Source: Actinomycetota bacterium (GTDB taxonomy: Bacteria > Actinomycetota > Actinomycetes > S36-B12 > UBA5976). From it: DNA of 5,823 nucleotides. Of this stretch, positions 1 to 5,823 are shown one piece after another. The DNA lies in NCBI GenBank assembly GCA_009702945.1, contig WLGZ01000061.1, positions 1 to 5,823 of the forward strand. The letters run 5' to 3'. A program made the position numbers and the translations under genes. How positions within the stretch are numbered: the stretch's first letter is position 1; every line of letters begins with the position of its first letter. Under the pieces are notes generated by a model. That model was not told where the DNA came from, made no database searches, and saw nothing but the letters and a program-made list of their open reading frames with translations.

Positions 1-769
1 CAGTCGCACGAAGCACTGGACCAGTAACACCAAGAGCCATGCAACCAGCAAGATCAAGTTTGCCGATGCCCTGAGTTCGAGCTAACCAAATCGAGTTGTC
101 GACCAACATGTCAGCGGTATCTTTCATGCGACGCGGTAGCGCCATGATTGTGTCGCGGATTTGCTGCTCAGCTCCAGCTGGCAAATCTTGTGCCACACCA
201 CCTGGTCGGATGTAAGCACTATTCATACGTAGGCCGGTTACAAGTTCAAACAAGTCAAGAACTGATTCGCGCTCGCGGAATCCGAAAATCATTGCAGTAA
301 GTGCGCCAAGTTCCATACCGCCGGTTGCAAGTGCAACTAAGTGTGATGAAACTCGGTTAAGTTCCATCATCATTACGCGAATAATTTGTGCGCGTTCTGG
401 AATCTGATCCGTAATACCTAGGAGTTTTTCAACGCCTAAGCAGTATGCAGTCTCATTAAAGAATGGTGACAAGTAATCCATGCGAGTAACGAAAGTTACG
501 CCCTGGGTCCAAGTGCGGTATTCAAGATTCTTTTCGATACCGGTATGTAAGTATCCGATTCCACAACGAGCTTCAGTTACGGATTCGCCTTCAAGTTCCA
601 AAATCAAACGCAATACACCGTGAGTTGATGGATGCTGAGGACCCATGTTTACAACAATGCGTTCGTATTCGCCTTCGGCAGCACCAAGAACTGAATCCCA
701 GTCTTGACCCATAACGGTATGGACGCGACCTTCAGTTGTTTCGTAATTAGGTGAGTAAGTATCAGACAT
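1..769 (-). CDS. nuoD: NADH-quinone oxidoreductase subunit D (49 kDa subunit), N-terminal part
   Basis: Subunit of the peripheral arm of respiratory complex I. With NuoB it forms the quinone-binding pocket next to the last iron-sulfur cluster, on the cytoplasmic side of the membrane. My translation gives 256 complete codons from an ATG at 769-767 and is open to the window edge, so about 40% of a typical 400-450 residue protein is missing at the C terminus. Family hallmarks are clear: NMGPQHPSTHGVLRL near residues 41-55, with the histidine pair of the quinone site, then GYLHTGIEKN near 72-81 and MDYLSPFFNE near 97-106. The ATG overlaps the nuoC stop by one base (TAATG). A GGAGG motif at 781-785 lies 11 bases upstream inside nuoC. 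It is the fourth gene of the nuoABCD run, and no internal damage is seen. The assignment is secure. Confidence 0.97.
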   Translation of the reverse strand, partial: MSDTYSPNYETTEGRVHTVMGQDWDSVLGAAEGEYERIVVNMGPQHPSTHGVLRLILELEGESVTEARCGIGYLHTGIEKNLEYRTWTQGVTFVTRMDYLSPFFNETAYCLGVEKLLGITDQIPERAQIIRVMMMELNRVSSHLVALATGGMELGALTAMIFGFRERESVLDLFELVTGLRMNSAYIRPGGVAQDLPAGAEQQIRDTIMALPRRMKDTADMLVDNSIWLARTQGIGKLDLAGCMALGVTGPVLRAT

Positions 770-1464
770 TAGCTGTAAGACCTCCGAACATCTGGAGGTG
801 GAATAGTTGCGCCCTTGTATTCAACTGGAACGCCACCAAGTGGATAGTCCTTGCGCTGGGGATGGCCCTGCCAATCGTCCGGCATCATGATGCGGATTAA
901 GTGTGGATGGCCATCAAAAATAATTCCAAAGAAGTCATATGCTTCGCGTTCATGCCAGTCGTTGGTTGGATAAACCGACATGATCGAAGGAATGTGTGGA
1001 TTGGCATCTGGAACGGAAACTTCAAGTCGAATTCGGCGATTGTGAGTTAGCGAACGGAAATGGTAAACCGCGTGTAACTCACGATCTTTATATTCTGGGT
1101 AGTGAACGCCGCTAACGCCAAGGCAAAGTTCAAAGCGCAGACCTGGTTCATCGCGAAGAGTTTTTGCTATTGCGACTAATTCACTCGGGCGAACATGAAG
1201 CGTTAGCTCATCATGATCTACAACTACTTTTTCAATTGCCTTATCCCAGGATGAATCAAAATCTGGAAGAGCTGCAATTAGTTCATCAGCAAGTACATCA
1301 AAGTAACTTCCGTATGGGCGTTCAGATGGAGCTGGAACCGGTACCACAGTTGCAAGTCCGCCAAAGCCCGATGTGTCACCTGAGCCAGAAGCGCCAAACA
1401 TTCCTTGGCTGGCACTTGTTACTTCAAGCAACGGCTGACCGTTGTGTACTACTTCATTGCTCAT
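769..1464 (-). CDS. nuoC: NADH-quinone oxidoreductase subunit C (30 kDa subunit)
   Basis: Peripheral-arm structural subunit of complex I that packs against NuoD and NuoB near the quinone site. The 231-residue product shows the 30 kDa family core: HEREAYDFFGIIFDGHP at about residues 171-187, then R191, PDDW at 195-198 and RKDYPLGG at 204-211. Residues 21-36 (GMFGASGSGDTSGFGG) form a Gly/Ser-rich N-terminal segment that I associate with actinobacterial NuoC and that shorter proteobacterial forms lack. It is followed by a Pro/Val linker at about 40-50. NuoC is separate here, not fused to NuoD as in E. coli. The ATG at 1464 overlaps the nuoB stop by four bases (ATGA), and a GAGG at 1474-1477 lies nine bases upstream. 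Both support this start and coupled translation with nuoB. Confidence 0.97.
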   Translation of the reverse strand: MSNEVVHNGQPLLEVTSASQGMFGASGSGDTSGFGGLATVVPVPAPSERPYGSYFDVLADELIAALPDFDSSWDKAIEKVVVDHDELTLHVRPSELVAIAKTLRDEPGLRFELCLGVSGVHYPEYKDRELHAVYHFRSLTHNRRIRLEVSVPDANPHIPSIMSVYPTNDWHEREAYDFFGIIFDGHPHLIRIMMPDDWQGHPQRKDYPLGGVPVEYKGATIPPPDVRRSYS

Positions 1465-2015
1465 CGCAGTAAACCTCGCTGCGCAGTTACTGGAGTTGCA
1501 AGTAGTGCTTCTTTTTCAAGTTCAACAATTTCACGTTTGCGGTTTGACCCCAACTTGGTGTCGCCGATTTGTTCGTGAAGTTTTAGTAAGGCATCGATAA
1601 GCATTTCTGGGCGAGGTGGGCAACCCGGCAAGTAAATATCAACTGGTACTACGTGATCGACACCTTGCACAATCGCATAGTTATTGAACATGCCACCTGA
1701 GGATGCACAGGCACCCATGGCAAGTACCCACTTAGGCTCTGGCATTTGATCGTAAATCTGGCGAAGTACTGGAGCCATTTTTTGGCTAACGCGACCAGCC
1801 ACGATCATCAAGTCAGCTTGGCGAGGTGAAGCGCGGAAAACTTCCATACCAAAGCGAGCTAAGTCATATCGTCCTGCGCCAGACGCCATCATTTCAATGG
1901 CGCAGCAGGCAAGACCAAATGTTGCTGGCCAAAGAGAGTTCTTGCGGGCATAGCCAGCTAAGCCTTCGACCGTGGTTAGTAAAACACCACTTGGCAGTTT
2001 CTCTTCTAGTCCCAT
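1461..2015 (-). CDS. nuoB: NADH-quinone oxidoreductase subunit B (binds 4Fe-4S cluster N2)
   Basis: Carries the terminal [4Fe-4S] cluster N2 of complex I, which passes electrons to menaquinone at the NuoB/NuoD interface. The 184-residue product has the expected ligands: adjacent cysteines C37 and C38 (LACCAIEMM), C103 (MGACASSGG) and C132 (LPGCPPRPE). The stretch GRYDLARFGMEVFRASPRQ at 48-66 is also typical. All four cluster cysteines are present, so an active protein is expected. The start is an ATG preceded by AGAGG with five-base spacing. The C-terminal 30 or so residues (about 155-184) are charged and look variable. The gene begins 25 bases after the nuoA stop, and its end overlaps nuoC by four bases. 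Confidence 0.98.
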   Translation of the reverse strand: MGLEEKLPSGVLLTTVEGLAGYARKNSLWPATFGLACCAIEMMASGAGRYDLARFGMEVFRASPRQADLMIVAGRVSQKMAPVLRQIYDQMPEPKWVLAMGACASSGGMFNNYAIVQGVDHVVPVDIYLPGCPPRPEMLIDALLKLHEQIGDTKLGSNRKREIVELEKEALLATPVTAQRGLLR

Positions 2016-2020
2016 TTTTT

Positions 2021-2032
2021 CCTCTAACCTCT
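2021..2032 (-). promoter_or_regulatory. nuoB ribosome binding site, duplicated AGAGG
   Basis: Read on the minus strand, the 25-base nuoA-nuoB gap contains AGAGGTTAGAGG followed by five A residues and the nuoB ATG. The proximal AGAGG (2021-2025) is at a functional Shine-Dalgarno distance. The distal copy (2028-2032) is 12 bases from the start and is probably too far to act directly. The element fixes the nuoB start. Confidence 0.7.
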
Positions 2033-2040
2033 AAAAATTC

Positions 2041-2409
2041 TTAATCCCACTCAAGTCCACCACGACGCCAAACAAATGCGTACGCAACTAGAACTGTGAG
2101 AATGAAAATGATCATTTCAATTAATCCAAACAAACCAAGCGCATCGAAGGTAACTGCCCATGGGTAGAGAAAAACTATTTCGATGTCAAAAATAATGAAG
2201 AGCATTGCGGTGATGTAGTACTTGACTGGGAAGCGTCCGCCACCAAGCTGGGCTTGAGCTGGCTGGATTCCACATTCGTACGCATCAACTTTGGCGCGGT
2301 TGTATCTTTTTGGTCCGGTAAACGAAGCAGCAGCAACAGAGAAGACAGCAAAACCAAATGCCAAAAGACCTAAGAAGAAAATGGGTAGGTACACATTTCC
2401 CTGTCCCAC
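2041..2409 (-). CDS. nuoA: NADH-quinone oxidoreductase subunit A
   Basis: Small membrane subunit of complex I, located where the peripheral arm meets the membrane arm. The 122-residue product has three predicted membrane helices, at about residues 7-30, 62-84 and 90-113. The family motif YECGIQP (45-51) lies in the loop after helix 1, followed by GGGRFPVKYYITAMLFIIFDIEIVF across the start of helix 2. Conserved acidic residues D75 and E77 lie in helix 2, and E98 in helix 3. The start codon is GTG, chosen because a good Shine-Dalgarno sequence sits eight bases upstream and the first residues (MGQGNVYLPI) lead straight into helix 1. It is the first gene of the nuo operon and is preceded by a 172-base leader carrying a Rex-like operator. 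Confidence 0.97.
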   Translation of the reverse strand: MGQGNVYLPIFFLGLLAFGFAVFSVAAASFTGPKRYNRAKVDAYECGIQPAQAQLGGGRFPVKYYITAMLFIIFDIEIVFLYPWAVTFDALGLFGLIEMIIFILTVLVAYAFVWRRGGLEWD

Positions 2410-2417
2410 GGTTAGGC

Positions 2418-2424
2418 CACCTTT
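2418..2424 (-). promoter_or_regulatory. nuoA ribosome binding site that fixes a GTG start
   Basis: The minus strand reads AAGGTGG, one change from AAGGAGG, and ends eight bases before the GTG at 2409-2407. There is no in-frame ATG nearby, so this element is the main argument for the GTG start of nuoA. Confidence 0.7.
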
Positions 2425-2483
2425 CGCTTGCGCTAGTCAATCCTAGAGCCGAAAAGCCCCTTGAAAATTCAGCATTTGTGCGT

Positions 2484-2501
2484 TTGTGAATTAATTCACT
2501 A
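2484..2501. promoter_or_regulatory. Candidate Rex (redox-sensing repressor) operator upstream of nuoA
   Basis: The plus strand reads TTGTGAATTAATTCACTA. The Rex operator consensus known from Gram-positive bacteria, including Streptomyces, is TTGTGAA, four bases, TTCACAA. Thirteen of the 14 defined positions match; only the second-last base differs (T for A). The core GTGAATTAATTCAC at 2486-2499 is a perfect 14-base palindrome. Rex binds such sites when NADH is low relative to NAD+ and releases them when NADH rises, and in Streptomyces coelicolor the nuo operon is a known Rex target. The site lies 75 bases upstream of the nuoA start in the nuoA leader. The match and position are seen directly. 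That a Rex protein exists in this genome and binds here is inferred. Confidence 0.7.
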
Positions 2502-2511
2502 ATGCGCCCTT

Positions 2512-2540
2512 AGTTTATTTGCCGAGGGTTAATGGGTCAC
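2512..2540 (-). promoter_or_regulatory. Weak candidate promoter for the nuo operon
   Basis: On the minus strand, GTGACC (2540-2535) and TAAACT (2517-2512) are separated by 17 bases. They resemble a -35 element (TTGACA, four of six) and an actinobacterial -10 element (TANNNT). Transcription would start near 2505, so the Rex-like palindrome at 2484-2501 would lie just downstream of the start point, where a repressor could block. The rest of the 172-base menG-nuoA gap shows no gene and no convincing terminator. The hexamers are weak, and other pairings in this AT-rich stretch are possible. Confidence 0.3.
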
Positions 2541-2581
2541 TTTTGGGTCCTGGCTTACTACCCGATCGTTAAATCAGGTGA

Positions 2582-3271
2582 CTATTTGGTGGCTCGGTGC
2601 AGGGCAACAATTCCGCCAGTTAAATCGCGATATTCGCAGGTTTTCCAGCCTGATGCCAAAATCACTTTGCTCAGTTCGTCCTGATTAGGCCAGGCCCGAA
2701 TCGATTCGGCCAAGTAAACGTAGGCATCTGGATTGCTCGACATCTTGTTAGCTACCGCGGGCAGCGCCTTCATTAGGTATTCCATATAGACCGTGCGAAA
2801 TGGCGACCAAGTTGGATGGCTGAATTCGCAAACTACTAGGCGGCCACCTGGCTTGGTGACTCTGGCCATTTCAGTAAGCGCCTTTTTCGGATCCTGAACA
2901 TTTCGCAGTCCAAATGAAATTGTCACGGCATCGAAGGATTCATCGGCAAATGGCAAGTTCATGGCATCGCCTTGAACGAAAGTTAAATGTGGGAATTGGC
3001 TGCGGCCAACCTCAATCATTCCGGCACTGAAATCACAAGCAGTCGGATTGGCTCCGGCTTCATAAAAAGGTTGAGTACTCGTTCCAGTTCCAGCAGCTAA
3101 ATCCAAGATTTCTTCGCCAACTGTTGGTGCAACTGCAGCAACCACGGCTTTACGCCAGGTGCGTGTTTGACCCAAGCTCAGAACGTCATTAGTAATGTCA
3201 TATTTTTTTGCGACAGCATCAAACATCGCAGCCACTTCATGAGGCTCTTTGTTTAAATACGCGCGTGACAT
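2582..3271 (-). CDS. menG: Demethylmenaquinone methyltransferase (MenG/UbiE family)
   Basis: Uses S-adenosylmethionine to methylate demethylmenaquinone, the last step of classical menaquinone synthesis. The 229-residue product shows the class I methyltransferase glycine motif ILDLAAGTGT (about 55-64), an acidic residue after strand 2 (D80), GDAMNLPFADESFD (101-114), the UbiE-type FGLRNV (120-125) and RVTKPGGRLVVCEFS (137-151). The N-terminal family signature YDITNDVLSLGQTRTW is at 24-39. I start it at the ATG at 3271 because the product then begins MSRAYLNKEPHEVAAMFD, typical of actinobacterial MenG. The frame stays open for 28 more codons to 3355, but that would overlap the preceding gene and adds an unlike Trp/His/Arg-rich leader. 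No strong Shine-Dalgarno sequence precedes the chosen ATG. A quinone role, rather than another methyltransferase function, is backed by neighbouring menF and nuo. The gap from the upstream gene is 44 bases, suggesting co-transcription. Confidence 0.93.
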   Translation of the reverse strand: MSRAYLNKEPHEVAAMFDAVAKKYDITNDVLSLGQTRTWRKAVVAAVAPTVGEEILDLAAGTGTSTQPFYEAGANPTACDFSAGMIEVGRSQFPHLTFVQGDAMNLPFADESFDAVTISFGLRNVQDPKKALTEMARVTKPGGRLVVCEFSHPTWSPFRTVYMEYLMKALPAVANKMSSNPDAYVYLAESIRAWPNQDELSKVILASGWKTCEYRDLTGGIVALHRATK

Positions 3272-3315
3272 GTCTCTAGTCTGCCATCTTTTATGCCGTG
3301 CGCATTCCCAAGCAC

Positions 3316-4719
3316 TTAGGCCAAAGTGGGTAACGTATCTAGCACCGATTTCCAAAGTGCGTGCACATTTGGAATGGCTGCCGCTACACGTTCCTGATCC
3401 TTAGTCAATGTGGCATCACGCAAAATCACACTTGCAGTCGTTGGTGATAGTGCAATGTCACCAACGAATAGAGATTTCCAGACTTTGTCTTCATCACTTC
3501 TTATCTGCTCAAGATTTGCCATATCTTTGCGCAGGGTGGCTGCCTTTGCGGTGAGGTTTTCACGATGCTCTTGTGACAATGTCACAATTCCTCCAATAAC
3601 CGCTCCACCATTGAAGAAGATGAATGGGATTGCCGCATAAGCCAAAGCTGCGCTATAAGAACCCGAATTATCACCAGCGAAGTATCCAAGGATCAAAAGC
3701 CAGAAAAACAAGTAGGCAACCACGATTGCTTCATAGATAAGTACTCGGATTAACACCGGCAAACTGGTCACTTTTGTCACTACGTAATTCTCATAAGCCC
3801 AAAAAATTACGAAACTTGAAATGCTTAAAACGCTTCCCCAAAAAAATGCGTAAGCATCAGTTAAGAAGTAACTGAGCCAACTACTAAATCCAAAAAAAGC
3901 AAAAATTGAAATCAACCCAGGCAGCACGTCATTCTTTTTAGTACTGGCATTGATTACGGAAGAAAGTGTGGAGTTTGATCTTGAACTAATCCTTGGGATT
4001 CGCACCAAATCTGGGAAGCGATTCGAGATTTTCCCAATTCGGTTCTCGACTTCATCTAGCGTTTCGTTTAGCTGGTTTATTTCAATATCAATATCCTGGT
4101 CGCGCGAACTCGTTGCCGCAAAGTTTTCAAGAGTGCCTCTAGTTGATTGAATCTCAAGGGAAACTTCTCGAATTGCAAAAGTCCTGGCCTCTTTAATCGT
4201 CAAAGAGAGCTCTAGTTGCTGCTTAGACAAAGTTGTAAGCAACTCTTTGCCAATATTTACTTGTCTAAAATTGCTATCCAAAGCCGCGGACACCCAGCCA
4301 AAACCAAGATAGATAAATGTTGTGAACATCAGACTGATTGTGCGTTGCAAAAGAGATTGCGTAATTGGTTCTAGATTCCAAGTTCTAAGTATGACTTCAA
4401 ACAGAAATGTTCCAAGAATGTTCACAAGCAAAACGACCACCACTACAAGTGCTGGAAAGAAATTGCCTAATGAGGCGCGAGGTAGCAGTTTTCCAACGAT
4501 TGCTAGCAGAGCGACAACCAAGCATTGCGAAATTGCCAGCGCTCCAAGACTGTAGACAATTAACTGACTTTGATCCGCTGCATAGACCGTTAGCTTTCCA
4601 AGCGAGAAAACCAACGATGACAGACTTAAGGCAGCCAAGTTAAACGTCTCGGGACCGGCAATATTTTGGATTAACCGACGCTTTTTTGGACTTGCTGGCG
4701 TGGCAGTTAACTGGGTCAC
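3316..4719 (-). CDS. Unassigned membrane protein with two repeated 4-TM plus helical-domain units
   Basis: I do not recognise this 467-residue protein. It starts with a short basic N terminus (PKKRR at 11-15). Four likely membrane helices follow at about 27-47, 53-79, 87-111 and 126-147, then a long charged helical segment at 155-240 with heptad-like spacing (for example INQLNETLDEVENRIGKI at 214-231). A Ser/Asn/Thr-rich linker (243-262) leads to four more membrane helices at about 266-287, 291-313, 320-347 and 356-381, then a second charged helical region at 383-460. That region contains the striking stretch LSPTTASVILRDA (424-436). The two halves share layout, which suggests internal duplication. 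Each helical segment faintly recalls the dimerisation hairpin of histidine kinases, but there is no clear phosphoacceptor histidine and no ATPase domain. The start is GTG with AAGG only one base away, so a leaderless transcript is possible. It sits between menF and menG, but a menaquinone role is not shown. A real gene is very likely: long, uninterrupted and with coherent membrane topology. Confidence 0.85.
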   Translation of the reverse strand: MTQLTATPASPKKRRLIQNIAGPETFNLAALSLSSLVFSLGKLTVYAADQSQLIVYSLGALAISQCLVVALLAIVGKLLPRASLGNFFPALVVVVVLLVNILGTFLFEVILRTWNLEPITQSLLQRTISLMFTTFIYLGFGWVSAALDSNFRQVNIGKELLTTLSKQQLELSLTIKEARTFAIREVSLEIQSTRGTLENFAATSSRDQDIDIEINQLNETLDEVENRIGKISNRFPDLVRIPRISSRSNSTLSSVINASTKKNDVLPGLISIFAFFGFSSWLSYFLTDAYAFFWGSVLSISSFVIFWAYENYVVTKVTSLPVLIRVLIYEAIVVAYLFFWLLILGYFAGDNSGSYSAALAYAAIPFIFFNGGAVIGGIVTLSQEHRENLTAKAATLRKDMANLEQIRSDEDKVWKSLFVGDIALSPTTASVILRDATLTKDQERVAAAIPNVHALWKSVLDTLPTLA

Positions 4720-4787
4720 GCCTTAAGTCTATGTAGGTCATACGCGCACATGCCCAGTAGCGAAAGACGTCGTAGGCTTATCAGGTT
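4720..4787. promoter_or_regulatory. Divergent intergenic promoter region between the membrane protein and menF
   Basis: These 68 bases separate two genes transcribed away from each other and must hold both promoters, unless transcription comes from within the genes. For the minus-strand gene, TAGACT (4731-4726) fits an actinobacterial -10 box (TANNNT) and ends six bases before the GTG, the spacing expected for a leaderless transcript. For menF, TAGGCT (4773-4778) is a weaker -10 candidate nine bases before the ATG, and only AGG at 4783-4785 resembles a Shine-Dalgarno sequence. No clear -35 element or operator palindrome is visible. Confidence 0.4.
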
Positions 4788-5823
4788 ATGACTTCATTAG
4801 CTGCGGACCAAGAATCAATCTTGTACGTCCGAACCGTTGAAATACCTGACATTCCTAATCTGCTCGCGCTCCTTCCGGCAGACGGTGGTTTGGCGTGGAT
4901 CAATGGATTAGCTACAAATCAAATGGGAATTGTTGGCTGGGGCGAAGTTACTCGTAGTTCATTTCATGGCCCTGAGCGATTTAGTCGGGCGCAACGTTGG
5001 TGGTCCCAACAATGTGCTACTTCAAAAGGTGACGAACCAATTGCCTTTGCCTCATTTGCCTTTGATAAGGATCCAGGAAATTCAGTTTTAGTAATTCCAG
5101 AAGTAGCAATAATTCGAAACCAAACTGGTACCCGACTAACAATTACCAGCGATGTCGCAATCTCGGATGCGCAGCTTGCTGGAGTTCTCAGCGATATAAA
5201 TCGACCTCGGGTAGTTTCGCAAGGACTTAACAACGTTACTTGGTTACCCGGATCAAGGCCGGTTTCGGAATGGCAAGCCGCCGTAGATTCCGCAGTTGCT
5301 CGCATCAACGCTGGTGAGTTAGACAAAGTAGTTTTGGCCCGAGACATAGTGGCCCAACTCGATGAACCAATTCACATCGGCGCACTACTAATTCGACTTA
5401 ATGAATCGTTTCCAGAATGTTGGACTTTTTGTGTAGATGGATTAGTTGGAGCAACCCCAGAACTTTTGATTCGAAGAGATGGCGAACATGTAACAAGCCG
5501 CGTACTTGCTGGAACTATGCGTAGAAGCCGGGACACAGATCGCGATGGCCAACTTGCTGCCGAGTTGCTTGACTCAGATAAAGATCAAGAAGAGCATGTT
5601 TACGCCGTCGAGTCAGTTGCTGCTGCGCTTGCCACACATTGCACAGATTTGAATGTGCCAGAACGTCCATTCATTTTGCGTCTAGCGAATGTCCAGCACT
5701 TGGCAACTGACGTTACTGGCGAACTTGTGGATGCTGCCCCAGCGCTTGCACTTGCCGCTTCATTACATCCAACCGCTGCAGTTTGTGGAACTCCGACTGA
5801 GCGTGCCACACATGTAATCAAAG
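4788..5823 (+). CDS. menF: Isochorismate synthase, C-terminally cut by the window edge
   Basis: Converts chorismate to isochorismate, the entry step of menaquinone synthesis. My translation from ATG 4788 gives 345 complete codons with no stop. Family members are usually about 400-450 residues, so the last part of the chorismate-binding domain lies beyond the window. The N-terminal half is variable. The catalytic domain starts near residue 158. Visible motifs are DKVVLARD (179-186, K180 likely the general base that activates water), GATPELLI (221-228), SRVLAGTMRR (237-246), DKDQEEHVYAVESV (264-277, E269-H270 expected in Mg2+ and chorismate binding) and LHPTAAVCGTP (326-336). The start is the first ATG after an in-frame stop at 4773-4775. 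Salicylate synthase or another chorismate-utilising enzyme is conceivable, but nearby menG favours menaquinone. Because the window ends inside the gene, its downstream partners are unknown. Confidence 0.9.
   Translation, partial: MTSLAADQESILYVRTVEIPDIPNLLALLPADGGLAWINGLATNQMGIVGWGEVTRSSFHGPERFSRAQRWWSQQCATSKGDEPIAFASFAFDKDPGNSVLVIPEVAIIRNQTGTRLTITSDVAISDAQLAGVLSDINRPRVVSQGLNNVTWLPGSRPVSEWQAAVDSAVARINAGELDKVVLARDIVAQLDEPIHIGALLIRLNESFPECWTFCVDGLVGATPELLIRRDGEHVTSRVLAGTMRRSRDTDRDGQLAAELLDSDKDQEEHVYAVESVAAALATHCTDLNVPERPFILRLANVQHLATDVTGELVDAAPALALAASLHPTAAVCGTPTERATHVIK

Noticed and set aside
1164..1472. 102-codon plus-strand open frame opposite nuoC
   Set aside because: It is a shadow of nuoC and the nuoB end, Gln/Leu/His-rich, with no domain and no ribosome binding site of note.
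2175..2357. 60-codon minus-strand frame overlapping nuoA in another frame
   Set aside because: nuoA itself is unmistakable in its own frame, and the overlapping product is Ser/Leu-rich low-complexity sequence.
2435..2440. TTGACT on the minus strand, considered as the -35 box of a nuoA promoter
   Set aside because: At 17-base spacing the -10 position falls on GCCTAA between the Shine-Dalgarno sequence and the start codon, so the transcript would lose its ribosome binding site.
2448..2473. Imperfect inverted repeat GCCGAA...TTCAGC in the nuoA leader, considered as a terminator or riboswitch stem
   Set aside because: The stem is only six pairs including a wobble, with a 14-base loop and no following U tract, which is too weak to call.
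4964..5347. 127-codon open frame on the minus strand opposite menF
   Set aside because: It lies wholly within the menF coding region, whose plus-strand translation has clear catalytic motifs. The minus-strand product is Ser/Thr/Arg-rich and resembles no family.
5600..5821. Minus-strand open frame opposite the 3' part of menF
   Set aside because: It is an Ala/Ser/Thr-rich antisense artefact; the sense strand encodes EHVYAVESV and LHPTAAVCGTP of isochorismate synthase.
1..5823. CRISPR arrays, tRNA or rRNA genes, insertion sequences
   Set aside because: No regularly spaced repeats, cloverleaf-like sequence, transposase frame or terminal inverted repeats were seen on either strand.

Overview
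The window looks like chromosomal DNA from an actinobacterium with unusually AT-rich codon choice for that phylum. Three things point there. NuoC carries the actinobacterial-style N-terminal stretch (GMFGASGSGDTSGFGG). The quinone pathway is menaquinone-type, with MenF and MenG but no ubiquinone genes. GTG starts and overlapping stop/start junctions are used. A streamlined freshwater lineage of the acI / Nanopelagicales kind would fit, but this is inferred from composition and gene content, not shown.

Layout: positions 1-2409 (minus strand) hold the start of a complex I operon read right to left, nuoA-nuoB-nuoC-nuoD. nuoD is cut by the window edge. nuoB/nuoC and nuoC/nuoD overlap, which suggests translational coupling. 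Positions 2410-2581 are a 172-base non-coding leader in front of nuoA. It contains an 18-base inverted repeat that matches the Rex redox-repressor operator at all but one position, plus a weak candidate promoter. Positions 2582-3271 (minus) are menG, the demethylmenaquinone methyltransferase. Positions 3316-4719 (minus) encode a 467-residue membrane protein I cannot assign: two successive units, each four predicted membrane helices followed by a charged helical cytoplasmic segment. Positions 4720-4787 are a short divergent intergenic region. Positions 4788-5823 (plus) hold most of menF, isochorismate synthase, cut at its C terminus by the window edge.

Together the locus links quinone synthesis to quinone use. 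MenF makes the first committed intermediate of menaquinone, MenG performs the last methylation, and complex I reduces the finished menaquinone with NADH electrons. The Rex-like site gives a plausible route by which NADH/NAD+ ratio controls complex I expression. The unassigned membrane protein between menF and menG is the least explained part of the window.
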